DNA of 64,000 nt from Ectocarpus siliculosus (taxonomy: Eukaryota > Sar > Phaeophyceae > Ectocarpales > Ectocarpaceae). The translations under genes were made by a program, and so were the position numbers. Location: positions 265,621 to 329,620 of the forward strand of contig FN648151.1 in assembly GCA_000310025.1 (NCBI GenBank), in the 5' to 3' direction. The notes beneath the pieces were generated by a model, which did no database searches, was not told the DNA's origin, and saw nothing but the letters and a program-made list of their open reading frames with translations. Of this stretch, positions 1 to 12,500 are shown one piece after another. Position 1 is the stretch's first letter. Every line of letters starts with the position of its first letter.

Positions 1-3000
1 GGCGACGGCGGCGGCCGCCGCCCCCACCGCAGGCCAGGGGGGAGCCCGCGAAGCGCGAGTGGGGGGCCGGGGCGATCTCTGTGGGCGGCGCGCGACCTGC
101 CCTGCCGTCCGTGCCGCCGCCGCCGCCGCCGCCGCCGCGCTGGGCAACAAAAACGGTTTTTGTATCCCCGACGATAAAGGTTAGTTGGTTTCGTGATCGA
201 TTGAAATGGTCGGCGATGGGGGAAGGGGGCAAGCATGAAAGGAGGGCGGGGAGAGAATGTACCCAAAGAGGGCCGGCGGGGTAAGGCCACCGGGTAATCG
301 CGGACTCAAAACGCCACCCTCAAATCAGTGGCACGGTGCGCCAGAGAGCCCAGGAGGCGAGGCGGGAGCTGTCAGAACGAGCACGGTATCTACGGGCACA
401 CACGCGCAACAAACACACCGGTCTCTTGGAGCGAGAACGGACCCCCCGTGTTCACGGTGCACTGCACGAGACGGAGACAACAAAATGACTCTTTCTAAGA
501 CCAAACCCAAGAGGCACGAGCGAGACTCGCCTAAGCGTGAACATCATACTGTAAATGACGTCCGCCCCTATCCACTGCATTGGAACCCCGAGTCTGTTCG
601 TGAGATCAAGACGGCTCCAGTGGCAGCGCTTACACCCTGCCCTTCGGGTCAAAGTGCCGGCGAAACGAGAGCTCGGCAAAAAAAACTCCTGCATTCAGCT
701 GTTCACCTTTGGCCCGGACTTCAGCCTCGCGCTGTACCTGCAGGTCGCGAACTGGGCGGCGCACGTGCCGCACGTAGGCCGCACAGAGTCGCACCTTGTC
801 TTTCGCGCGGTGCAAACGTCGCACGCCTTCCGGGGCTTCGCCTTCTGCGACGCCAAGGATACAAGAGCGGGCGGGCGGGGTATGGGATGATACCATAAAG
901 AACCCACTGTAGTTGCTTACTCGTATGTGCCTTTCTTAGATTATGCGCACACCTTGAGTTACCTCGGCAGGTGCTTCGAACATGTACAATACCCAAAGCT
1001 GCAGACGGTCGCCCAGAACAGGTGGGATTAAGCACACAAGCCTTGAGGGAGTATGGGGGGGGAGCGGCACTGAAGCATTACCCGGTCTCCCCAAAAAAAC
1101 ACGCCCCAACAACAAAGGCGGACGAGGAAAAAGCCCACACGTGAAAAACAGGAGGGAAGGGTGACGATTGACAAACAAACTTCATCCATCCACGCAAAAA
1201 AAAACGCAACAACGACAAAAAAGCACCACAGCACGCGGCATGCCGATCCTTCCAACCCACCCATTGCGCTGTCTCCACTAACAATGACAATCACCGTGTG
1301 TACTATGCCTGTTTGCTTGCCGTAGCTCACCGCTATCATGCCGCCCGCGGCGTGCCGAGAGCAGCGCGTCGGGGAAAGCGACGCGGGAGGGGCGAACCTG
1401 GCGAAGTCCTTGCATTCGGGTGCCTCGCAAGACTCCAGGTCTTTCCCCGGCGAGCTGTTGCAGGTACAGCAGTAAATAACATGGTCGGGTCGACATCATT
1501 CACGACGACAACGCAAGAGAGCTCGCGTGACAATGAGGCGGCAGCAGGCGGAAGGGTTGGGTGGTGCCAGGTCGAGAAGGCGGTGGCGTATATTTCGGGT
1601 GGAGGCGTATTCCGGCACCCTGCCCCCCCCCCAGCCGCAGTCGGCCAGCCGGCTAGCGTTGTTCGATGCCTAAATACATCACCAACACGAACCCGTTGCA
1701 GGCACACACGAGACTATGGCAGGAGGAGGGGGAGAAGCAATATGGAGCGAAGATGGAGGCGGTGTGGGGTACAATGACACATAAAACCAAGAGCCGTTTC
1801 TACCGTGTCGTTACTTTTCCCTGCCCCCATGTACCCCACCTAGCCTACTGCGTCTCTGGCCGCTCTATTTATTAATACTCGGTAGGTTCTTCGGCGCATG
1901 TTGGGGGTTCTTTTTACAAATCTGGATATCTTTCTTTTTTTTTTTGCTTCGAATATTCTTGTTGGCTACTGGCAACTTCGACGATGGCCCCGGAAATCCG
2001 TCGTTGCTTCGCCTTTGAACAGCCCGGGCGAGAGCATAAAAGATAATCCTCTTACCCTGGTACACAGTAGATAAGATGGTCTTGGAAGGACTAGACAAAA
2101 AACAACAACAACAACAACAACAACAACACGCCCCAAATCAAGTGAGCCTGCGTTCATCGATCCCATGGGTACAGCAAACAACAGTAGTCGCCGCCGTTTT
2201 ATAGGGTGGGTGGCCGGGATAGCGCGGGTGAAAGAAGATCGAACAATCACGCTTTTATTAATAGTTGAGCAGGACGAAAACCCACTATTATGCCGCTGTA
2301 CAGTACTAAAGGAGTGTGGGAGAGTCAGCCTGGAACATAAACGCCGTATAGAAGAAGGCGCACAGCTGCAAATACAGTACTGTATGCATACAACAGGGTG
2401 AAAACCCACGATCGGTTGGGTGAATCACCCCAACAAATACATACCCGCCGCACAAAGGCTGAATACATAGTAGTGTACAACAGGACTGTCGTGACACAAG
2501 CTGCCGCACACGGGTCATCATCCCTTCAGCCCTTACCATACATACGGCCACAAAACAAACAAAAACCTCTCCTCCCATTATTTCGTAAGCAATAAGGACA
2601 GCATTCCCCCCAAAGACAGCAACAAGAAACACGCACCGGTCTGCCGGCGATGCTTTCCTCATCTTTTTCGCGAACGTTCCCTTGCTCTCGATCATGGGAG
2701 AACCCCGTCTTGCTCCCCCCCCGGCCGCCGCCGCGCCGTTCCCTTTTCCTGCGGCCGCCGCCCCTGCCGCCGCTCCACCCGCGTGCCTCGTGTACAAGCT
2801 GTGCGTAGACATGGCGTGGTCGAACGTCCGCTTCCCCTTCTGCCCAGCTGCCGTACTAGTAGGGGAGGGGCGGCCGGGGCAGCCAGCTGCCTCCCACTCC
2901 TTAAGAAACCGCGCGCTCAGGGCGGACGCGGTGGCAGCTGCATCGGCGCCGGCCGCCGCTGCTGACGCCGCCGCCGCCGCCCCCGCCGCCTCGGACATCG

Positions 3001-3720
3001 CCGGGGGGTCAGGGACTGTCACCTATTGTGCGTGAGCGCGACAATCGGTATCTTTTCATCGTTTCGACAAACGAGATTGTATCCCATGCTGCTGCTGCTG
3101 TGGCGAGCTAACTCAGGCTTCCGAGCAACCGAGAGCGCTAGCTGACTGACACAGTAGTCTAGTGGTAGAGGGAGAGGTGCAGAACGAGGTGAAGGCACAG
3201 CAGCCTACAGCAGTGTCAGGGCGGGCCCAAGGCAACACGGTTCCGCGACATTTAGCCCTTGTACGTACGTAAGGGTGGATAGTTCACTTGTTGCGGAGTC
3301 GTGGTTCACAGGGGGGAAACATACAATCCGGGAATATAGTCGGATGCCTAGTCTACACAACAGCCGGTGTGGGCTTGGGACGATAGGCGTCCTAGTCCTC
3401 GTGTACAAGAGGACGGTGGTTGATCTACAGTACGACGGGGCGCGAATGCGCCTACAGCAGTTTACACGCGTTTTCTGCAAGTTGGTTGTTGTTGGGAAAG
3501 GAGATAAGCCGAGAAGAATCTGACGAAACGTGCGAGGAAATGATCCGATGTTGACATAAAAAAAAATTCAAGGCAAACGCGGTTGTACCTGGCGACTCTG
3601 GAGGACAGCGGGAAAGCCCCAAGCCCGTTATGGCTCACGCCTATGACTCACCCTGTTAGTGGAGATCATCCACTCCAGCAGGGCGCCCAGGTTCCGCTGT
3701 AAGCCGCTGTTTCCCGCCAT
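1..3720 (-). CDS. EsV-1-7 repeat plus Zn2Cys6 cluster protein (3' end outside window)
   Basis: Five exons join in phase: complement 3720-3652, 3022-2637, 1454-1331, 844-707 and 139-<1. The first gives a 23-residue N-terminus starting MAGNSGLQRN. Exon 2 is Ala-rich and ends in a basic stretch (KKMRK). Exon 3 holds one EsV-1-7 unit, with Cys161, Cys166, Cys183 and His186 spaced x4, x16, x2 and followed by GGM. Exon 4 holds a full binuclear cluster, C-x2-C-x6-C-x6-C-x2-C-x6-C, at residues 201-228, preceded by KAKPRK. Exon 5 starts with a Gly run and stays open to the window edge. Zn2Cys6 clusters bind DNA in fungal regulators; EsV-1-7 domains occur in the IMMEDIATE UPRIGHT family of brown algae. 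A transcription-factor role is inferred from the cluster and nearby basic residues. Both cysteine motifs are seen directly; that they share one transcript is inferred from matching splice phases. The C-terminus is missing, so any regulatory domain is unknown. Confidence 0.7.
2098..2127. repeat. CAA/ACA trinucleotide microsatellite
   Basis: About ten uninterrupted ACA units lie in the intron between exons 2 and 3 of the minus-strand Zn2Cys6 gene. Simple repeat; no function is visible. Confidence 0.9.
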
Positions 3721-6548
3721 GGTAAAGGAGACCTCTCGGTTGGTTTGATCGAAAATTTTATCAAGCCGGCACAACTCCGCGTCGTTATTATGTAGTTGAG
3801 CAGATATCCACGGCAGATCGGGACGTGGTATCAGCTGTCAAGAGAGAGACAGGGAGAGCGAGAGCGAGAGCGAGAGAGCGAGGGCGAGAGGACCCTGCAG
3901 GGCTTCTCCACTTGGGCGTGATTCACCCTCGCAGGGGGTGTTCAAGTTGGCGAAAATCCGCCCCAGCTGCTGCTGCTACAGCAGTCAGCTCCTTCTTGGG
4001 CGTTTGCCAGCAGAGCGGCTGCGAACGAACGTGTATTATGCCGAAAGCCTCGATTGACGACCCGAAAGCCTCTGGATTGGTGACCGGCGGCGGTGAGTGC
4101 CGGTGAGGATAACGCGTCAGTGGATCTACGCCCCCCTCCAGTGGTAGCCCAATCTCCACGCCCCGTCAACGCTGGCACGTGGGGTGTCCTGTGGTGAGTG
4201 TGCGTGTGTCTCCAGCCAGGCTTTTTCGAGATCTACAGGGGGTGACGCAGAATGAGAGGCAGCGAACCTGCGTGCACGCCTCCAGAACCTACCTGGCAGC
4301 ACATGCACATGACAGACGTAGGTGAAATCCACACGGCACATGTGGCCACCGTTCCCTCTGTGCCATGCAGACGGACGGAGCCTCTCCAGTGCCAGCAGCA
4401 CACGGCCAGTAGCAGCATGAAGGCTCCGACTGCTGATTTTTCTTGTGAAAGTGTTGCTTACTCGTACGTTGTTACTTCGGAGAGCGTGCGCCCATCCATG
4501 TACGACAAGCTATCTATCTATCTATTATGTGTAGGGAGGCACGGCGCCGATATATCCTTTCGCGAAGCAAGCGGAGATCGGAGCGGAGATCCATATTCTA
4601 GCTAGAGACACGTGTACATGTTCACGGGGAGGATGCCATGGCTAATGGTTAAGTGGTAGACGAAAATGCAGCTCTTTGTGGCGCTGGCGAAGCAAGAAGA
4701 CATGACGATTAAACGACTACCTTGACCGCCGGCGGCGGTCCAGGTCTACAGTCTACAGCAGTAGTAGTAGATAGATCCACAGGTTCAGTTCCTGTAGTTA
4801 TATAGCGTACCATCGGTAGCAGCATAGACTACCAGGCGTTCAAGCCCATCCCGACAGATCTCCACAGGTGGTGCGATGTAAGCGTATGCCATTGAGTTTG
4901 TGGACCTGTCTCGTGTACATGAGCGAACGTGTCCTCTGTCGTGCTGCGCAGTATTTATTTATTGGTCGAGCACATCATCATCAGTCATCGTGTTCGTATC
5001 CCGTGACCGTACGTTGTTACTGCCAAACCTAAGCAACTAACTCTCACAAACTCCGTCCCTTCCACGCTTACGCCGTGCCACCCCACCCATTGCTTCAACG
5101 TCACACATCAACTCCAACGGCGTAAAACCCTACACGGGGGTTCAAGCGACAGCGAAACCCAACACAGGCATCCACAATAAGTCTTCGAGAAACAGCGGAC
5201 TTCGAGAGCAAGCCGATCAATTAGGCCGCACTCGAGCAGTTTCCCTGGAACCGAGGGAAGCATACGGGGTGTATGGTAGGATCTCTCGTTAGAGAACCTT
5301 GAACATGACAGGGACCAGAGCGGTTGAAGCATTCCGGACTTCTCATGTCCGTGGCACGAGGAGAACACCGTGGTGGCAGGGACTGACTTCAGATCCCAGG
5401 GGCACTCCCTTTGATTCCGCCGCCATTCATTCGTCGTTTGGACACCGTCGTGTCACGCGTCGCCATGTGAGCAAATTCGTTTTCGTTCGATGTGCCTTGC
5501 GTGCGGTTCGCTTGACGCCATCAACACCCCGACAACCTCACCATTTTGCCTAGGCCGGCAGCTGCTAGCATGTATGCGTTCCAGCAAAAGGAGAGGCTGG
5601 AATTGAACGAAAGCGCACCACCGCCCGTAGCAGCGACATGGGGAGGTACTATTACTACATGCAGGTCCGTTGAAGACAGAACCAGTGCACCATGGACGGC
5701 CTTCGGTGGTTGATCGGGGACGATATCCTGCCGTCTCTGACGCTACACACACGCAATACCTTGTCCAAGCACACCCATCCGCACACATTCCGAAAAAAAA
5801 CACAGCTGTGGATGCCAGTCGCCGATGGCGCACGCTGATTTTCTAGGGCTCAGACTATCACTGGTGGAACTGACATACCCTCCCGATGTACCCTTTCATG
5901 TCTATGGATTGCAACACATAGCTGACGTTTCATGTTCCTCCGCGTGACCTAGTGTACGCAGAAGCGCATCCGATGAACCCTTACCCGCCAACAAGCGGTA
6001 CTGCTGTCTCAGTGGCACGAACGGCTAAGGTGCCATGTTTGGAAGACATGGCCGTTTGACACAGTCAGCCGGTGAACAAATAGCGTAGGCCTACGCGCAT
6101 GCACCGGCATGTTGTCGATACCACAGTAGCCAATGGGGGAGCCTGAAGTGTTGCCATGACTGAAGAGTTTTCTTGTAGAAGAGAGATTTGCCGGAACATA
6201 AGCAAGAAATGCGCTGCAAGCTGTTTTCTTCGATAAATACAATCGATCGACTCCAAACAAAACATTAAATATTTTTGCGAAACAGAGGCGTGGGGCGCGC
6301 ATTCGCCTCACACCAACATGGGAATGACCAAAAATTGAAATCAACTCTATTAGGAATTCTAACAAAACAGCATCTCGTGGCCTGGTTCCTAGCACACCAG
6401 ATACAGCAGTGCCCTGAGAATCTAACGACGGCTGATTTGCGGTTGGCAAAAAACCCTTCAACCCCACCGAGGAACCATTCCTCTCTGCTGTACACCCGCT
6501 TCATCAAATGCATCGCCAAATCAGCCGCCAGTCAGTGCACTCCGTCGT
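3721..6548. other. intergenic region upstream of the Zn2Cys6 gene and downstream of the PPR gene
   Basis: No convincing coding exon was found on either strand. The right part should hold the 3' UTR of the minus-strand PPR gene and the left part the promoter of the Zn2Cys6 gene. A short GAGAGC-type purine repeat lies near 3850-3890 and a TCTA run near 4509-4522. The 9-mer TACAGCAGT occurs at 3977, 4754 and 6402. The open frames here are short and lack family motifs or splice context. Confidence 0.5.
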
Positions 6549-9500
6549 CTACAACACCTCCGGTCGAGCTCCATCACCACTGCCACCACCACCACCACCA
6601 CCACTTTCTACTCTTTCTTTCCGCCTCGGTCTATCATTCGCACCTCTAAAACTCCTCAAAATCCCCATTCTTCTCCCTCTCACCCGCATCCGCAACGTCA
6701 GCGCCTCGTTCCTGCCTCTCCTACCTCCCGGCCTCAAGTCTAACCCTGCGGTGACCCCCACCCCGGCATCATCGGCCTTTCCCACGGGCAAGCCCCCGTT
6801 GAGTCTGCCACTTCTATACCCGGCACCCGTCGTACAGATGCGCTCTAGTTTCTTCTGCTGCTCCCTTCTTTTCAAGGAGAACTCTCTCATGCGCCGTCGC
6901 TTTCTCTCCAGCCCGCCCTCCTGCACGTCGCGCTCCATCTCCGACTTCTCCGAAGCAAGGTCGTTCGCCAGCAGCCACCCCATCCCGAGCGTCTTCTCGC
7001 CGCCATTCGTCGCCGCCGCCACCGCCGCCGCAGTGCACCCCTCCCCGTTGACGACGCCCTTGGGAAACTCCATGCCGCTCAGATAACTCTTGGAAACCTG
7101 GACGGCGTTCCGCGACTCTCTCGGGCCGCCGGTCAACGCGGAGCCCCCCCCCGTGCCGTCCTCCCTGGAGGAGAACAAACCCAGGCGCTCTCGAACCACC
7201 GCCTCCTGCATCTCGGCCATGGCAGCCGGGGGCGGTAGGCCAGGAGCCCCTTGTTGTTGGTGCCGTCGCCGCCGTCGCCGTCTCCTGGGGTGTCTGCGTC
7301 GCCGGCGTTGGTCCCACTCGAAACCGCCACCACCCGTCGTTGGCAGTGGCATCAGGGACGGCACGTCCGTCTTGGTCGACTCTCGGAGCGGGATCCCTGA
7401 GTCGACCATCGCCATGAGCACGCGGTGGCCCTTGCGTGTTCCCGAGAGAGATTTGGGGGTGGTGGCAGTAGCATCATGCCCCGGAGACGGGCCGGAGACG
7501 GGGGGAGGGGAGGGGGGGGGGGGGCACCTGAGCTTTTGATGTTTTGAGGCAAAGAACAAAATTTCAAAAAATAACATTGGGGGAAAAACGAACACGTCTT
7601 TGAGACTCGTCATGAAACATTCATTCAACACATGTGTACATCGGTGCTGATGAACATCATTCTAACCCCCCGAATAACCTATTTTGCAATACTAGCCGGA
7701 CGAAAATTATAAACGCCGACGAATGCAGGAAAACAGAGAAGCCACAGAAGACTTGTTGACACTTGGAAGGGATACATGCAAGTGTTCCCAAGTCCTCGTG
7801 CGACGCCGTGCCCACCAAGGTTGGGCTAGAAGGCATCAATCGATTGTCAGAAAGGAGGCGACACCCATTGCACGCATGCTCCAGCTTCATAGCGCCCATA
7901 CAACCACTAGACAAGTTAAAGGTCAGGCATGCAGCAACAGCAGTGGCGAGAAAAGAGTGGGCTGCCAGCCTGCGGTGAGTGAAGCGATTCCCAGGCCGCG
8001 CTAGGAGCGCAAAAGGCTATAACAGCTGAAACAAACCTCGTCAAACATCGAACGGGTATGCTTTGCTGTGTGACTGTATGGTATCTGAGATTGATTGTAC
8101 AGTACCTAAAAAACACATCGTCAGCTACGCATACGACGAATAAGGGCTATCGTCCAAGGACACTTTACCTCACCTCTTGGATCATCCCCGCTCTCCCCAA
8201 CGCCTCCGCGGCCAGGCACCAGCACCGGCGATCCGGGGGGCCGCCGCTGAGCTCTGTCCCCTTACCCTCCCCCTCGGTGGTGATCGCAGACGACAGCTTC
8301 TGCAACGCCTTCGGCTCCGCAGCCTGACGGCCGATCACCTCTAACGCAGTGCGGCCGTCGCTAACCTCGACGCACGCCTTCAGAACGCACTCGAACACCT
8401 GGTTCGAGATGACGGGGTACCCGTGGGCAACGAACGGCTTGTTATTCCTTACCCAACAGGCACGGGAGCAGGTCAAAAGCAGGCGCGTTGGCGTACCAAC
8501 ATTATGCCAGCCGCCCCCCCCCCGTCTCGATGTTGCGATCAAGTTGGGGCTCCAAGAGGACGTTAGAAGCGAGTGTGGGTTTCGCGCCAAGGGCAGGCTA
8601 CGAACCTTTTCGCCGCGCCATACTGCCGCCCAAAGAAGCTATTTGGACGATTCATTCAAGCGCAGCACACAGCAACAGGCAGCCGGCACTACACCCAAGC
8701 CGGAACGCCACAACCTTCACGCGCGGGACCCCCTCCCCTCCGATAACAAATTCCTAAAAAGCCAACCAGAAAAAACTGCAACTCCATAGATAGTAGATAA
8801 CCATAGATAGAAGGTAACCCGGCCCTCTAGCCTTCGTAATAATCTCACCCGATACTTCACCGGCCCCGCTTCACCGCCTTCTCGCCCGACCACGAACCCC
8901 TCCTGGTAGGCTTCGATCGCCCTCTCCCACATGGACGCCTGCGCGTAGGCCTCCACCAACGGCGCGTAGCAGTCCGAGCTCAACATCCTGGGCCGATGTT
9001 GCTCACCCCCTCCCCCCTTGCCCTCCCCGTTGTTGACAACAACGCCGTCATCCATGGCGTCTGTCTCTTTTTCCGCTACCACTCCGACGCGCAGAGCACG
9101 CATGTCCTTCATGAGGCTTTCGATCACGTCCCAGCGACCCCACTTCGAGGCAGCACGAAGGGTGTAGAGGTAGCACTTCTGCTCTCGCCAAAGAAGGGGG
9201 GGAGACGGGCGGGGCGATATGTGTTCGTTGTGGGCGAAGACTGAGCACACCGGGGCGGGGGGCACTTACTTGCTGCGCTCAATGCATTGCTTGTCGCGGT
9301 CGTCTAACCATTGGCCACCCGAACTCCTTTGGAGACGGAACATTTTCACCTTATAACCTACAGAGCGTCGGCAACAATTTTCAGGCGCGTTTACTTGCAA
9401 CATGCTCACACGTGAGCTAATATTGTGCTTTATTTACACTATACCACCTCTTCGTTAGGCGTTTCGGGCCACAACTGATCATGACGTAAAAGTGGAGAGG

Positions 9501-12500
9501 CTCCACGGATAAAATAGTCGAGCCCGGTTGCGTGCTTACATCGTTCTAGGGTTCGTATGGCCTTCAACGAACAAGGCAGCCGAGGAATACAACAAGCACG
9601 CAATCTTGTATTGACACAGACGTTGTCGGTAGCTAACCGACTAACGAAAATCACACTCATCGCCGTGACAACCACCAGAACTGGCGGAAGGCCTAGAAGC
9701 TGAACATCATCTCCGACGAGGGAAGAGGAGACGACCCCGGCGTGGCAGTCCACAAGAATCACCTTGCTTGGCGTGCCTCCCGCGGCGCGCATCTGCTGTA
9801 CGAGGCGCATGGCCACCTCGAACTGACCGGCCTCCGACACCGCGCTCAGCACCTGCGTCAGGCAACAAACACCGGCAACGAGAAAAAATATATATGAAAG
9901 AGCGCAGCAAAATAACAAATGACTACGGAGGTTGCAGCTGTTCGAATGACATGCGCCTTTCCGGCAGCAAATGTTAGCAACTAATACTGTGACAAGAGCG
10001 CCTTGAGATTTCCAACGACAATTTATGCGTGTCTTCATGCGCGCGGGCTAATGTCTGGCGATGTCATTGTTGTTCAACCATGAGCGATTAGCCTTCGCGC
10101 AACTACAATCGTAGTGACGGCCACGAGCCCCTGCTCCACTTCCGCCTGGATATCTATTGCTCACACGACAGCGCAAATCAACGAAAAAAAAAAAGCGGTT
10201 CAGGATGAACCAACAATGCTGGCTCGTTGTGCCGAAGAGACCACCCCACCCTCGCGTGAGGCCGAGAGAGGAATCAATCTGCCGCGATCTGAGAAATACA
10301 TCGTGCATAGTTGTTGTGCATATGGAAGCTAAATACGATGGCTGGCATACTGCTTGAGCAGTAGAGAAAGAGCACGGGCAACAAGGGATGTCAAGGATCC
10401 TACACATGTAGAGCAAGGATGAAACACACGAGAATGCCATGCCGAATCGTTGTTATAGCAGCCTGCGAAGGGGAGTCGGGAGGCACCGCCCCTGCGAGCA
10501 CCAGCCGATGCCGTTGTCTCACCACTTCAAGGGTTTTCATGTGCGTTCTTGCCGCTTGCTTCTTGGCCTTCGCCGCGGCCTCCATTTTCTGCCGCTGCAA
10601 CGGCTTCCCACCTGCAGGACGACAGGGTGAGCGGCGACAACAACAGCAGCAACAATACCAACATTTAGCAAGACAAGAACAACAACAGCAGCAGCAACAC
10701 CTGCACCAACACCAACATTCAACAACAAAAACAATCACGAACATAGAATTGGGGCTCGCAACACTAACAGCAACAGTTTTCCTGCGTGTACTCGACAGCC
10801 CCGCCGACACCATTTTTCGGCACGTTCTTTGGCGGAACCTTCTTCGAAACTCTTCCTGAGCCCACTCACCGTTTTTCTCGTTGGCCTCTTTCTCCTCCCG
10901 CACGTCCAACGCTCGCCGCTCCACCATGAGAGACAGCGCGCGCTCCCACTGCGCCCCCTTCGCGCAAGCCTTGACCGCTAGCAGATACATCGGGCCTTTG
11001 AGAGGCCAACAGCACGGTGGCAGGGCAAGCAGCAAGAGGTGTATACGTGGTGCGGGTAGGGATAGAGGGGCGTGGTTGGCGTATCCATGTCTGGAAAACG
11101 ACGGTGTAAACACCAAGGGTCGGTATAACAGGACAGGACAGGGTGTCTCGTGCCTCACTAGTTTCTGACCGTCGCTCGATTGAAATCATGTCAAGATAAC
11201 AGTACAGCAGTCATGAGAGGAACACAACCCACGGTAGAACTGCACGTTGCCGCTGATTGGATGGGCAGACGACACCTGGGGGCTTCGAAACAATAGCCCG
11301 TTATCAGCGACTGACCCCGCACCCACCTAGCTCCCCTAACTGATTGACATGAGACTATACAATCGTAGTAAGAACAACGCCCCCCATCTGGTCACGTGCT
11401 CAGAGTTCCAACAACGAAGGCATGAACAACATGAGTACGCCCCCCCCCCATCTCCTACAGCCACAGGCTGTGTGGGGCGGAGAGTGCCAATGGCCTGAAG
11501 CTACGGTTTCGTGATAACACGTGCCCCCCCCCAACCGCGCGCCTCTTCCTGCCGTGCAAGCACTCTCACCAGACGGGCGGCGCTTGGCGACGCGCATGTC
11601 CTCCATCAGGATCATCGCGCGGCGCCAGTCTCCGTACGCGTCGCAGAACTGGAGGCCGGCTCGATGCCCGTGTGGTAGCAGAGGCGCGCGCGCGTCCACT
11701 AGTCTGGCCATAACCTGTTGGGGACATGGTGGGGCGGGTGGGTGTGGGGGGGGGCGCGTCAGCTACCAGGAGCGGTTGTTGGCCTCTTCAAGTCACGCAG
11801 CAAACCTTTCGATGACGTCGGCTGGTTGTCCCGGAATGAGATAATTGGACGATCGCACCGGGGAGCGAAGCGTATCAAACACTCTTCGAGTAGCATTAGA
11901 GGAACACATGCACAGGGCCATGAAACAAGACTCTGCGCGCCAGTACCCCCGAAAAACCCAGTAGGGCAGCTACGACATCATCTGCGGCAGCTGTTAACCG
12001 TAACCTTGCCTGAAAGCCATCGAAAATCTTGCGTCGCCGAGCCAAGCAGTTGAGCAAGGTCGTGAAGGTGTAGCTGTTCGGCTCCACGCCCGCCTGTTCC
12101 ATCTCGTGCACGACCTGAGGGTTGGGGAGGTAGAGGTGCGGTTAAATAGAGGGGAGGGGAGGGAGGACGGGGAGGGGAACATAGTTGTTCCGCCCTACGG
12201 CGGAAACAGACAGACGTCGACACCAGAATCACACAGAGTACACACCACAGCGGTTCGAAGCTGATAGATGGACCCTAGGTTTCTGAACACAACAGGCCGA
12301 AAAAATAGTAGTGGTGTGATCGGAGAGCAACCTGTGTTCGGAGTTGGTGATCCACGTGACTGCTGGAACAGGTGAGAGCTCACCAAGAACCCCCCCAAAG
12401 CAAACAAGTGTTGTTGTTGTGCTGTTGTTGTCTTCATTCACTCCGCTCAGTACCTTCTAATACCCGTTACCGCTCCAACTGACGCGGACGCCCTGCCGTG

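Noticed and set aside
6508-7086. 192-codon plus-strand frame
   Set aside because: Antisense of the last PPR exon; no domain, and the minus frame continues a phase-consistent gene.
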